Shown: one piece after another, positions 1-11,201 of the stretch
Layout of the letters: each line of letters opens with the position of its first letter
Numbering within the stretch: position 1 is the stretch's first letter
Origin: Ashinkailepas kermadecensis
Taxonomy: Eukaryota > Arthropoda > Thecostraca > Neolepadidae
Reading direction: 5' to 3'
NCBI GenBank assembly: GCA_034440615.1
Contig: JAOTOM010004631.1
Span: 262,501-326,500 of the forward strand
Length of the DNA stretch: 64,000 bases
Position numbers and translations under genes: made by a program
The notes under the pieces: generated by a model
The model's input: the letters and a program-made list of their open reading frames with translations, nothing else
Database searches by the model: none
What the model was told of the DNA's origin: nothing

Positions 1-1110
1 CAGGAATGTAAATATGTACCTAGATGCAACGATCTGAGAGTCATCTGCCAGCATTTGTTGCAGCGTCATATCAGTAATTCGAACCCCAAGATATCTGTGG
101 TGTGCAGGCCCCAATGCCGGGCAGCCAACGAGTGCGTGGTACACTGTGAGTGGAGTAGGAGAGCGTGCAACAGAGGGCGGTCACTTCCCGTCAACAGACA
201 CCTATGTGTATGTGACACCTATCCTAGTGTATGGCGATCCGAAGACTACGTTACGCAACTTCCTCTCTTCTTTGTGCAAGCAATGAGGATTTCCACGTTT
301 CGAGTGTTGGTTTCACAAGTTTCAGTATGCCAGCTTTCAGTTTCAAAGTACATTGCCATTTTAACCCACGAGGGCTGATAGTGAGTGTTTGAAGTCTCCA
401 GGGGAAGGGTCGTGCGCGTCCTCAGGCTACCGTGCGCAGATGGCTTTGTTGACGTCTCTAGTGATGTCTCTGTTCACATCTCCGCCGACGGCTCCGTTGA
501 CACATCCATTGACGCTGGTGGTCGACACGCTCCCGCACCTTGTGACCGCAGACCTGACCTGACCTGACCTCAGCGTCGCAGTCGGCCCGCCACAGGCAGT
601 CTTGAGCCGGAGGAACCACCCAGCTCGGTTCTGGCCCGCGGATCATCTGGTCACCTCGGTGAATCACATCCTGGATCACCTGATCACACTGTGAACTATC
701 GAGGAGCATCACAGGACCAGAAGGATCAATTGGGGGTTTCATTAACGTTTTTAGCCATATGTTGCTTAGATGCGGCTACATCGGCTGTAGCAAATCGGCG
801 TATCATGATTGCAAGTGAAGGCGAAGTCCCATCGAGTCTCCTGCCGTTTATGTGGTTCGTCAATGCAATACGGTCATGACTGATGCACACGGAGATGCAC
901 TGCGGTCTTACCACTCGTCCTCTCATCGAGCGCGCCTGGAGCTGCCGATTCTGGCTTGGTAGTAACTAGTGCGTACCAGCGTCCCATGGACTGCGTTCAC
1001 TCATGTGCTTCACATTAGCGTTGTACGTATCCATCACATAATGTGTCTGGTGTGTGTCCATGCACTAGATCTGCTGTGTGTCCGGGGGTGGCAATACGAG
1101 ACGACTCGTG
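1..1110. other. Unique interval, no gene recognised
   Basis: Mixed-composition sequence with only short open frames (107 codons or fewer) and no recognisable domain. A four-copy GACCT run lies at 551-570. No RNA gene or transposon end was seen. Confidence 0.6.
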
Positions 1111-1462
1111 TGGACCGCTGAGTCAATAAGCGGACCACTAGGGAGCACCACCCGACCGCAGTTCACCTGTGGACCGCTGAGTCAATAAGCGGACCACTGG
1201 GAACACCATCCGACCGCAGTTCACCTGTGGACCGCTGAGTCAATAAGCGGACCACTGGGGAGCACTACCCGACCGCAGTTCACCTGTGGACCGCTGAGTC
1301 AATAAGCGGACCACTGGGAACACCATCCGACCGCAGTTCACCTGTGGACCGCTGAGTCAATAAGCGGACCACTGGGGAGCACTACCCGACCGCAGTTCAC
1401 CTGTGGACCGCTGAGTCAATAAGCGGACCACTGGGGGAACACCACCCGACCGCAGCTCACGT
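1111..1462. repeat. 58/59-bp minisatellite, six units
   Basis: TGGACCGCTGAGTC recurs at 1111, 1170, 1228, 1287, 1345 and 1404, so spacing alternates 59, 58, 59, 58, 59. This implies a 117-bp dimer as the amplified unit. Each unit carries GTGGACCGCT and, nine bases later, AGCGGACCAC. These form a ten-position inverted repeat with one mismatch. Confidence 0.97.
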
Positions 1463-1545
1463 GTGGACGCACGTCCCACCTGTCGCCAGGCGGGACAAAC
1501 GTGACGCGGTCGGGCTCCCACATCAGGGTCAGCTGGAGTGCGACA

Positions 1546-2368
1546 CGACACTGACACTGACCGCGTCTGACTCTGACTGCGTCTGACACTGACAGCGTCT
1601 GACATTGACCGCGTCTGACACTGACCACGTCTGACATTGACCACGTCTGACATTGACCACGTGCGACATTGATCGCGTCTGACACTGACCACGTATGACA
1701 TTGACCACGTCTGACATTGACCACGTCTGACATTGATCGCGTCTGACACTGACCACGTCTGACATTGACCACGTATGACATTGGTCACGTCTGACACTGA
1801 CCACGTCTGACATTTGACCACGTATGACATTGATCACGTCTGACACTGACCACGTCTGACACTGACCACGTCTGACATTGACCACGTCTGGCATTGATCG
1901 CGTCTGAAACTGACTACGTCTGACATTGACCACGTCTGACATTGACCACGTCTGACATTAATCGCGTCTGACCCTGGCCACGTCTGACATTGATCACGTC
2001 TGACACTGATCGCGTCTGACACTGACCACGTCTGACATTGACCACGTCTGGCATTGACCACGTCTGACATTGATCGCGTCTGACACTGACCGCGTCTGAC
2101 ACTGACCAAGTCTGATATTGACCACGTATGACATTGACCACGTCTGACACTGACCGCGTCTGACACTGACCACGTCTGACATTGACCACGTCTGACATTG
2201 ATCGCATCTGACATTAACTACGTCTGACATTAATCACATCTGAAACTGATCACATCTGACACTGACCGCGTCTGACACTGACCGAGTCTGACACTGACCG
2301 CGTCTGACACTGACCGCGTCTGACACTGACCGCGTCCGACACTGACCGCGTCTGACACTGACGACGTC
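1546..2368. repeat. 16-bp minisatellite, about 51 copies
   Basis: The core unit is TGACATTGACCACGTC, with frequent variants ATT/ACT and CCACG/CCGCG/TCGCG. Overlapping minus-strand frames read QTWSVSDVVNVRRGQC-like peptides only because the unit lacks stops; 16 is not a multiple of 3, so the peptide period is 16 residues over three units. Confidence 0.97.
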
Positions 2369-2618
2369 GGCCAGGCTTAGCAGCGATCTGTCACGTCTGG
2401 CCATAAAATCGCCAGCTGCCCGGTACACCGCCAGCTGCCCACCGAATCCACCATCAGCTGTCCGACAGATACACCGGCAGCTGTCCGGTCGGTACGCACA
2501 TCTTCTTGCACTATGGCCCATTCAAAGCGTTTCAAAATTCAGCCGTACGAATTAGCCCACACATCACAAAGAGGCGGCTGTGAATGAAACACAGCCGCCT
2601 GACACCGGACCGCTCCGG

Positions 2619-2684
2619 TTCGGCTGCTGTGCAGCACAGTTCGGCTGCTGTGCAGCACAGTTCGGCTGCTGTGCAGCACAGTTC
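2619..2684. repeat. 21-bp repeat, three copies
   Basis: Three consecutive units built on CGGCTGCTGTGCAGCACAG at 2619, 2640 and 2661. The core GTGCTGCACAGCAGC is nearly palindromic around TGCA. Confidence 0.95.
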
Positions 2685-2894
2685 CGTGCACGTGCGAGCA
2701 CGTGGCGTTCAGCAGGGCAGGCATGATCTCAAGATGCAGCCAGCTGATGCCGCCGCCACGGAGACCGCCCTGGCGGCGGCCCGAACAGCGTCTCGTGCTG
2801 GCCGCACCGCAGCTGGAGGCCGTGACCGGCAGCAGCAGGGGGGGGGGCGGTGACCCAACTGCAGGCCGTGACGGGGCAGCGGCGGGGGTGTCGC

Positions 2895-3149
2895 TGCCCA
2901 GCTGACGGCGGCAAGTGATGTCCGCACACCGAGTGTTGGCCCAGCTGACGGCGGCAAGTGATGTCACACCGAGTGTTGGCCCAGCTGACGGCGGCCAGTG
3001 ATGTCACACCGAGTGTTGGCCCAGCTGACGGCGGCCCGTGATGGCGACACACCGAGTGTTGGCCCAGCTGACGGTGGCCAGTGATGCCCGCACACCGAGT
3101 GTTGGCCCAGCTGACGGCGGCAAGTGATGCCCACACACCGAGTGTTGGC
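2895..3149. repeat. 40-45-bp minisatellite, about six copies
   Basis: CCCAGCTGACGGCGG alternates with ACACCGAGTGTTGGC. Units differ by small indels near GTGATG(TC/CC)(CG)CAC. Confidence 0.93.
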
Positions 3150-3246
3150 TGTCAGCCGCCGGCGAGAGATAACACAGGCTTGCAACGCATTAATTCGCCG
3201 CCTTAATTCAGACTGCGGCGCGCGTGCCGCGGCCGCAGCCAATGCA

Positions 3247-3532
3247 GCCGGACCTCAGCCGCCTGCCAGCCGGGGCCGGACCTCAGCCGCCTGCCAGCCG
3301 GGGCCTGACCTCAGCCGCCTGCCAGCCGGGGCCGGACCTCAGCAGCCTGCCAGCCGGGGCCGGACCTCAGCCGCCTGCCAGCCGGGGCCAGACCTCAGCC
3401 GCCTGCCAGCCGGGGCCGGACCTCAGCCGCCTGTCAGCCAGGGCCGGACCTCAGCCGCCTGCCAGCCGGGGCCGGACCTCAGCCGCCTCTCAGCCAGGGC
3501 CGGACCTCAGCCGCCTGCCAGCCGGGGCCGGC
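3247..3532. repeat. 28-bp minisatellite, about ten copies
   Basis: GACCTCAGCCGCCTGCCAGC recurs every 28 bp (3251, 3279 and on). It is GC-rich. The Pro/Ala/Gly-rich open frames across it have no non-repeat domain. Confidence 0.95.
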
Positions 3533-4769
3533 CCACTTGGCTGTCGGCTGAAATGGACCAAGGGCCCGTATGGACCCCAGGCCCGACGCACGCTAGCGAC
3601 GTGCGTTGGTGGATCACGGCTGACCTGAGCTGACCTGATCTGCTCGAGGCGGTGGTGGTGAAGTCGCCGGTTCGTACCTACGAGCCTCCGAGTATGCAAA
3701 CATCGGCAGGAGTGTTGTGTTGATCACAGGCCAAATGTATCCGTCCTCAGCGCTCAGTCGAATAGCATGCCACATAAGCCGACATTGTCAGGTTCAACAT
3801 CATTCAAGCGAATGGGAAGACCGAGAATGGTGCATTGCGATCGAACCACGGTAAGTTTTAGCCAATAACGGATAGTTCACGCTTCAAGACAAATATCAGC
3901 TCCCGGGCGGCCCCAACCCCTTCCACCATGCAAAGCATGGGTGGAATTTGAGTGCTAACAGGTGGTGCTTGAGCACCACCTAAGCGTGGCTGAGCACAAC
4001 CTGGCTTTTATAAATGCAACATTCGTGCCGATGGATATGTGTGGAAAAGCACCACCTAGAAACCACAAAGCCACGCAAAAATACCACCCGAAATTCTAGT
4101 AAGACTGAACACGCTGCCACTCGGCATATACTCTGCAGAACGCACAGAGGTGAGCCTACCGCATGGACCCACCAGTCCCTCAAACACAATGAAATATTCT
4201 GCGCCAATTCCAGGAAGTTATGCAGGAATATGCGAACCGTTTTGTGTGAATTTGTGAACTTTTCTGAAGCGTCGAGGGGGATCTGTTCCGTCGCAGCTAT
4301 TGGTCAATGAGAAGCTGATCACTTAACCTGGCAGACCTGGAGAAGTGTCCTGGGGTTCCCGTCCCCGCTATCAACGTCACAGACAAAGTATATTCACGAG
4401 TTCAGCGAATCAGTGACTACAAACACCGAAGGGTCTGGATTCTCATCGGGACGGCTGTAGATCTGAAGCGTCGCCCGTTCAAGCGATGCATATCGCGGCA
4501 CACAGGAGACGGAGGTGGGAGAGATCCATCAATATCAGTCGGGCGAATAAAGCGGGGTCGCGCCAGCGATCGCTATCCTTGACCGGCCATAACTCAGGTG
4601 TTGGCCCTGGGTGGTCGGCCGGCGCAAAGATAAGCCACCGTGTGATACTCGGGTAATACATTGTATCACTTTAATTTAATGCGTGCCGCGGTCCGTTCCC
4701 ATCGGTGTAATTTGAGGAATTTTAAATGGTTTGCTGGCGGAGGAAGGTGGCCATTGAAGGCCGCGGAGG
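3533..4769. other. Unique interval with a perfect hairpin
   Basis: No gene recognised; the longest open frames are under 100 codons. At 3960-3981 AGGTGGTGCT and AGCACCACCT form a perfect 10-bp inverted repeat around a 2-base loop. AGCACCACCT recurs near 4047. Confidence 0.6.
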
Positions 4770-5396
4770 CCATTGGTTGTGCTGCGAACGCCGGCCATTG
4801 TGCCATTGGTTGTGCTGCGAACGCCGGCCATTGTGCCATTGATTGTGCTGCGAACGCCGGCCATTGTGCCATTGGTTGTGCTGCGAACGCCGGCCATTGT
4901 GCCATTGGTTGTGCTGCGAACGCCGGCTATTGTGCCATTGGTTGTGCTGCGAACGCCGGCCATTGTGCCATTGGTTGTGCTGCGAACGCCGGCCATTGTG
5001 CCATTGGTTGTGCTGCGAACGCCGGCTATTGTGCCATTGGTTGTGCTGCGAACGCCGGCCATTGTGCCATTGGTTGTGCTGCGAACGCCGGCCATTGTGC
5101 CATTGGTTGTGCTGCGAACGCCGGCTATTGTGCCATTGGTTGTGCTGCGAACGCCGGCCATTGTGCCATTGATTGTGCTGCGAACGCCGGCCATTGTGCC
5201 ATTGGTTGTGCTGCGAACGCCGGCTATTGTGCCATTGGTTGTGCTGCGAACGCCGGCTATTGTGCCATTGGTTGTGCTGCGAACGCCGGCCACTGTGCCA
5301 TTGGTTTTGCTGCGAACGCCGGCCATTGTGCCATTGGTTGTGCTGCGAACGCCGGCCATTGTGCCATTGGTTGTGCTGCGAACGCCGGCCATTCCA
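4770..5396. repeat. 33-bp minisatellite, about 19 copies
   Basis: The unit contains GTGCTGCGAACGCCGGCCAT and repeats exactly every 33 bp. Because 33 is a multiple of 3, frames of about 250 codons stay open on both strands, with 11-residue periods such as GCAANAGHCAI or VVLRTPAIVPL. GGCCATTG/GGCTATTG variants occur roughly every third unit, suggesting a 99-bp higher-order unit over part of the array. The frames lack any recognisable flanking domain, so no gene is called. Confidence 0.97.
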
Positions 5397-5489
5397 GTCA
5401 GGTCTCTGGTGGTGCTTGATCCAGACATTTCTGTCGAAATGCCCTCCTCAATTCCGACCATACAGCCAATCACGTATCCACTACACGCC

Positions 5490-5756
5490 GCTCGGAGTTA
5501 CGGCTCTAGCGAAGACTTTGCCGTCTGAAATTACAGCTCCAGCGAAGACTATGCCGTCTGACTACGGCTCCAGTGAAGACTATGCAGACTGAAGCTACGG
5601 CTCCAGCGAAGACCATGCCGTCTGACTACGGCTCCAGTGAAGACTATGCAGACTGAAGCTACGGCTCCAGCGAAGACCATGCCGTCTGACTACGGCTCCA
5701 GCGAAGACTATGTAGACTGAAGCTACGGCTCCAGCGAAGACCATGCCGTCTGAAAT
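5490..5756. repeat. Alternating 30-36-bp repeat
   Basis: TACGGCTCCAGCGAAGAC alternates with ATGCCGTCTGAC and ATGCAGACTGAAGC. The two alternating tails make a dimeric unit of about 66 bp, with roughly seven monomers. Confidence 0.88.
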
Positions 5757-6664
5757 GCTGACCCCAGTCAATCGAGTATTGATAACCCAGTGAATCCAGT
5801 GTTAACTATGCTGTCTGACATATCTATCTTAACGGCCACTGAGCAGCATACTACGGAATTGAGTCGTGTACATGGTCTTGCATTTAATCTGGTGCTGCCA
5901 CCGGTTCTTCAGCTATAATGTCTTGCAAACGTCATTTATTGCGTTCATTAACCGCTTGAAAATCTTCCTCAATCCCGCAACTGATATTCAATAATACACT
6001 TCTGGTCTTTGCTGCTCTCGTGTGAACTCGCAGTTTAGAATATCTTCCTCAGAATAATATTAAACATGAAGCGTATTGCACAAAGTCTCTACTAGTGTCC
6101 AAATGTGCTACCTGAAACTAGTTGAATTGGCTGAATTTGCTCTAGAAGCTTGAACTATGCTGCAAGAATTATGTTGCCCGAAAGCCAAGACATGCCGTTG
6201 GGAATGTATTGCCTGGAACACCACGTGAATTTTGTCTGAAGTACTACCTTGGCCGTCGGTTATGCCGTCTCCAGTAAATGCCCGCCGTGGGAGCTGGAAA
6301 GAGCTGGGAATACAGAGCGGTTGCCGGCTCTGTCCCTTGGCGGAGGCTGATGCGCTGGCGCGTGTCACGTCAGAGCGCCCAGATCGTTACTTTGGAAATT
6401 CGAGCACATATTAGTGCAACTCGTCCAGGAATCTCGGCGTCATAGTAGAAGGTACACATAACGGAACTGGCTTTGTTCCGTTTTTGTATCGACTGGCGAG
6501 CGGCACAGCCGTGCGAACGGCACCGCGGCTCGCTGTGTCGCAACACACAGATGTCCCGGAAAAACAACACGCGCAACCCGCGACGCGCAAGTCAGACCGG
6601 AAATTGGCTGCAATTCGGGCGCGCCAGCAGCAGCGTCACCGAGAGGCGGCCTGGTGCCGACAAG
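5757..6664. other. Unique interval, no gene recognised
   Basis: AT-richer than the flanking arrays. Open frames are below 90 codons apart from those running into the 57-bp repeat. No transposon ends or RNA genes were seen. Confidence 0.55.
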
Positions 6665-6838
6665 AGACACCGACCGACCTGCGCTGGGCGCGGCGGCCGG
6701 CTCCAACCGACATCGAGCTGACGACACCGACCGACCGGCGCTGGGCGCGGCGGCCGGCTCCAACCGACATCGAGCTGACGACACCGACCGACCGGCGCTG
6801 GGCGCGGCGGCCGGCTCCAACCGACATCGAACTGACAG
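6665..6838. repeat. 57-bp repeat, three copies
   Basis: CGCTGGGCGCGGCGGCCGGC recurs at 6682, 6739 and 6796. The 57-bp period keeps several frames open and yields the repeating TDRRWARRPAPTDIEL peptide, which is not evidence for a gene. Confidence 0.95.
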
Positions 6839-7608
6839 CAGCGAGAACAGCCGGCCCCGCGCCGGCCGCCGCGCACACAGCAGACCAGACGGCAGCCACC
6901 CACAGCCGGCCTGTCTGCCATGTGCCCGCCGCCTGTCGAAACAGCTCCCACCCTCCCCCTCCCCGGGCAGACGGCTCAGCTTTGACGTCGCTCCCGACTC
7001 CACCAGACTACACTTGGTCTGGCAGGGGGGGGGGGGGGGCTCACTGGACGAGCGGGCAGGGAGCGGTCTGGACTGACTGAGCCTGTCAAGTGTGAGCCGA
7101 GCCTGTCAAATACGGGCGGAGTGGTGAACCGGGACGGTGCGAGTCTGGCGCTCAGAGCTGGGGTGCGTCCAGCGGGCTCCTCACGCTCGCCAGAGGAGCT
7201 GTGGTGGCGGGAGACCCGGACACTTTCACGCTGATAGGGCGGGGGGGCACCCTCATCTTCTGACGGCCGTCGAGCCGCTTATGATGCATCTTCACAATCA
7301 GTGACGTGACCGGCAGCGGACGGATGCATTTGGTGTTCACCGAGCGATTGGTCTTGTTATCGCACCGGTCGTGTTTACACGCTGAATCATGTTTGTTTGC
7401 ATGTCAGGGCTTAGGGGCGAGTTTACTGCCAAGGTAATGCTGCGCCCAGCGCCGAGGCATACTCGTGGGCATCGCTATCGCGCTGTTCCCCAGCATGAAG
7501 TCACCCAGCACTCAGTCCATCGGTGGCCCGACGGTCCAAGGGCTGGGCGGGCAGCGGCCGGCTCTTCATCAGTAGCGGTAGCTGCACTCCCTAGTGCCAG
7601 CTGAGAGC
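6839..7608. other. Unique interval with a 15-G run
   Basis: GC-rich sequence without a recognisable gene. A homopolymer of 15 G lies at 7025-7039 and a shorter G run near 7240. Confidence 0.55.
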
Positions 7609-7775
7609 CCCCAGGGCGGGCTAAGGACTCCTGAGGACTTCCGAGGACCGGTTGGGGATTCCCGATGACCGGCTAAGGGGGTCCCGAGGACGGGCTGAGG
7701 CTCCAGAGAACCGGCTGAGGCTCCAGAGGACCGGCTGAGGGCTTCCGAAGACCGTCTTAGGACCCCCGAGGGCCG
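7609..7775. repeat. Degenerate 25-30-bp repeat
   Basis: Variants of GAGGACCGGCTGAGG recur about six times with irregular spacing. It looks like an old or diverged minisatellite. Confidence 0.75.
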
Positions 7776-7855
7776 GCTCTCTTGGTGACTGTCATCTGAC
7801 TGACATTCACGCCTTTCTCCATCTTTCGGCACATGCAAACGTCCGACCGTTCCTC

Positions 7856-8034
7856 TCGGCACAGGTCACTGTTTTACCTCTAGTCGGTGCGCAGGTCACC
7901 GTTTAACCTCCTCTTTTCACACAGGCTACTATCTGACCTAACCTTTCAGCATAGGTCATCGTCTGACTTCTTCTCCCGGCACGGGTCACTTGCTGACCCC
8001 TCCTCTCAGCGCGGGCCACCTTCTGACCTCTCCG
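7856..8034. repeat. Degenerate 36-bp repeat, about five copies
   Basis: CGGCACAGGTCACCGT followed by CTGACCTC and CCTCTC recurs with many substitutions. It is recognisable but strongly diverged. Confidence 0.8.
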
Positions 8035-8197
8035 AGCACAAATCTGATCTCTGATCTGATCATCATGATCAATCATTGTTTACGCTCACCAGTTTCTGCA
8101 CAGGAAAACAGCACTCTGACGAGACAGCAGTTCCACATGCCGTCGCCGTTGCCGTCAGCTGTGTTTTGAAAATTTCCTCCTCGCCCACCTAGCACTG

Positions 8198-9482
8198 TCA
8201 TTACACGTGGCGACACTGTCTGCTCAACAATGTCATGGCACCTGCCAGTGTCAACACTGTCCGCCAGGCACTGTCATGGCACGTGCCGGTGTCGACACTG
8301 ACCGCCCGACACTGCAGTAGCACGTGCCAGTGTCGACACTGTCTGTCCGACACTGTCGTAGCACGTGCCAGTGTCGACACTGTCCGCCCGACACTGTCGT
8401 AGCACGTGCCAGTGTCGACACTGTCTGTCCGACACTGCAGTAGCACGTGCCAGTGTCGACACTGTCTGTCCGACACTGCAGTAGCACGTGCCAGTGTCGA
8501 CACTGTCTGTCCGACACTGTCGTAGCACGTGCCAGTGTCGACACTGACCGCCCGACACTGCAGTAGCACGTGCCAGTGTCGACACTGTCCGCCCGACACT
8601 GTCGTAGCACGTGCCAGTGTCGACACTGTCCGCCCGACACTGTCGTAGCACGTGCCAGTGTCGACACTGTCTCTCCGACACTGTCGTAGCACGTGCCAGT
8701 GTCGACACTGTCTCTCCGACACTGTCGTAGCACGTGCCAGTGTCGACACTGTCTCTCCGACACTGTCGTAGCACGTGCCAGTGTCGACACTGTCTGTCCG
8801 ACACTGCAGTAGCACGTGCCAGTGTCGACACTGTCTGTCCGACACTGTCGTAGCACGTGCCAGTGTCGACACTGTCTGTCCGACACTGTCGTAGTGCCGG
8901 TGTCGACACTGACCGCCCGACACTGAGCACGTGCCAGTGTCGACTCTGTCCGCCCGACACTGTCGTAGCACGTGCCAGTGTCGACACTGTCTGTCCGACA
9001 CTGTCGTAGCACGTGCCAGTGTCGACACTGTCTCTCCGACACTGTCGTAGCACGTGCCAGTGTCGACACTGTCTGTCCGACACTGCAGTAGCACGTGCCA
9101 GTGTCGACACTGTCTGTCCGACACTGTCGTAGCACGTGCCAGTGTCGACACTGTCTGTCCGACACTGCAGTAGCACGTGCCAGTGTCGACACTGACCGCC
9201 CGACACTGCAGTAGCACGTGCCAGGGTCGACTCTGTCCGCCCGACACTGCAGTAGCACGTGCCAGTGTCGACTCTGTCTGTCCGACACTGTCGTAGCACG
9301 TGCCAGTGTCGACACTGTCTGTCCGACACTGTCGTAGCACGTGCCGGTGTCGACACTGACCGCCCGACACTGCGTGCACGTGCCAGTGTCGATCTGTCCG
9401 CCCGACACTGCAGTAGCACGTGCCAGGGTCGACTCTGTCCGCCCGACACTGCAGTAGCACGTGCCAGTGTCGACTCTGTCAT
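8198..9482. repeat. 41-bp palindrome-bearing minisatellite, about 31 copies
   Basis: GTAGCACGTGCCAGTGTCGA recurs every 41 bp. Nearly every unit holds the perfect 14-bp palindrome CAGTGTCGACACTG and a CACGTG hexamer. Two alternatives, CTGTCGTAG and CTGCAGTAG, and TCTGTCC/CCGCCC/TCTCTCC variants are intermixed. Minus-strand frames up to 461 codons are a by-product of the stop-free unit. Confidence 0.97.
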
Positions 9483-9639
9483 GACACCGGAATGTGCGCG
9501 GGCAGCCACATTAGCGCTGCCAGTGACGCAGGTATGTCGACCGCCAGCTAATCGGCCGGACCGCGACGATGCCGGCGGTGGTCCCCAGATAGCCATCTCG
9601 ACCGCCGCCTTTCGATGGGAGCCGGCGAAACCGGCAGTC

Positions 9640-10186
9640 GCCATGGTTATTCCCCACATAAACTGGTGGTCGCCCCGGCTATTTCCTACAGGGGCCGGCG
9701 GTCGCCGCAGTCATTCCCTATAGGAGCCGGCGGTCGCCGCAGTTATTCGTACGGGGGCGGCAGTCGCCAGGGTTATTCTCTACAGGGGCGGCGGTTGCCG
9801 CAGTCGTTCCCTATAGGAGCCGGCGGTCGCCGCGGTTATTCCGTACGGGGGCGGCAGTCGCCGGGGTTATTCTCTACTGGGGCGGCGGTCGCCCCAGTTA
9901 TTCCGTACGGGTACGGCAGTCGCCGGGATTATTCTCTACTGGGGCGGCGGTCGCCGCGGTTATTCCGTACGGGTGCGGCAGTCGCCGGGGTTATTCTCTA
10001 TAGGAGCCGGTGGTCGCTGCGGTTATTCCATACAGGAGCCGGCGGTCACCTCGGTTATTCCCTACAGGAGCCGGCGCGTCAGCGATCATTCCCTACAGGA
10101 GCCGGCGCGTCTGCGGTTATTCCCTACAGGAGCCGGCGCGTCTGCGGTTATTCCCTACAGGAGCCGGCGCGTCTGCGGTCGCAACC
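9640..10186. repeat. 33-bp minisatellite, about 16 copies
   Basis: GGCGGTCGCCGCGGTTATTC is joined to variable CCTACAGGAGCC or CGTACGGGTGC segments. The last four units share a distinct GGCGCGTCTGCGG form, marking recent local expansion. Confidence 0.95.
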
Positions 10187-11015
10187 CGTCGGGTGGCGGG
10201 AATTGCCGTGATTTGCCCATAGATACTGTGTGCGGAGCACTCGTGGAAGGAGGCGGCGTTATCAGATGCGGCCGCGCTGGCCGGGCGGCCCTGCCATCGG
10301 TCAAAGGAAGCGGGGGCTGGACCAGTGGACGCACGAGCCGACGGAGATAGGCGACCGTGGTGATCGGCTCGGAGATTGGGAGTTGCCGCCGCCTGACCGG
10401 CGAGTGAGCCGAGCGACGCCGATGGTGGACGAGCAGCGTCGCGCGGGCGGCGCTGTTGCAGAGGGCAACTCCCAACAGCACCGACCAGCTGTCCACGGCC
10501 AGGGCGTCGGTCGTCCGCACCAATCGTGATACATCGCTACAAGCCCTGCTCTGTTCATTCATCATGCTTACAGTTAGCATTTGTCTGAGTGGCATCGTTG
10601 AGCTGACACACTGAAATGAAAGCAACAAAGATTTATTGCCACGGCTCATACACAAAATACCTGCAATGTAGCCGATTAAGTTCCACTGCTTGTCTCAACG
10701 GTCGACTGTTTGGGTGTTGACCAGGTGGCGTTCTTGTCGGCCGGACTGAGATACTATGCGCTCAGACGCCACATGTTACAACGCGCCACTGTTCAATCTA
10801 CACTTCGCTGCACAAGTCTTGGCCTCGTGCCAAACCGGCATAATTTGCTCCGGTTCAGCCAGGACATAGCTTCACACTACGTCCTTCACAATAGAACACT
10901 AGTGTAATACGCCCTCCGCCAGCTCGTCATGTTGTTCTTACCGCAAATGATCAAGTCTGGTCGAAGCGCCCTAAAGCCAAAATGTCGTTCTTACATTACT
11001 CTCGTCGTGGACTGT
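10187..11015. other. Unique interval, no gene recognised
   Basis: A minus-strand frame of 166 codons (10155-10655) begins in unique sequence and runs into the adjacent repeat. It shows no domain I recognise. No other structure was seen. Confidence 0.5.
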
Positions 11016-11029
11016 GCCTTTATGCCTCT
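11016..11029. repeat. Target-site duplication, left, SINE copy 1
   Basis: GCCTTTATGCCTCT here is identical to 11188-11201. The two exactly bracket the tRNA-headed element. Confidence 0.92.
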
Positions 11030-11187
11030 TGGTTATTGGTTTTTACGACACGTCGACCGTTCAGTCATATAGCGTCGCCAATCTTTCACGCCGATTGGTC
11101 GCGGGCGAAGAATAGCGACAGGTGAGACTCGAACCCACAATCTTTCGATTGTGAGACGAGCATCTTACCCCTAGACCAATCGTCCCC
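11030..11187 (-). mobile_element. tRNA-derived SINE, copy 1 (158 bp)
   Basis: Read on the minus strand the element starts GGGGACGATTGGTCTAGGGG, which includes an RNA polymerase III box-A-like TGGTCTAGGGG. A box-B-like GGTTCGAGTCT lies about 40 bases on. The body that follows is shared with the copy at 39837-39989. By eye the two copies differ at about nine substitutions plus tail length, or about 94% identity. The tail ends AAAAACCAATAACCA. The 3' acceptor half does not pair properly with the 5' half, so this is a retroposed tRNA relative and not a working tRNA gene. The anticodon-loop position reads CAC (Val), but the D-arm also resembles tRNA-Pro, so parentage is uncertain. Perfect 14-bp direct repeats flank it, indicating insertion by LINE-type target-primed reverse transcription. 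Confidence 0.9.
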
Positions 11188-11201
11188 GCCTTTATGCCTC
11201 T
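11188..11201. repeat. Target-site duplication, right, SINE copy 1
   Basis: Second copy of GCCTTTATGCCTCT, starting immediately after the 5' end of the minus-strand element. Confidence 0.92.

Noticed and set aside
8201..9659. 385-461-codon minus-strand frames with Cys-rich repeats
   Set aside because: They arise from the 41-bp palindromic array; three overlapping frames are equally open.
11115..11187. Functional tRNA-Val (anticodon CAC) genes here and at 39837-39909
   Set aside because: The 5' and 3' acceptor halves pair poorly, and similarity between the two copies continues for about 80 bp past the tRNA-like part. Both sit inside 14-bp target duplications. They are SINE heads.
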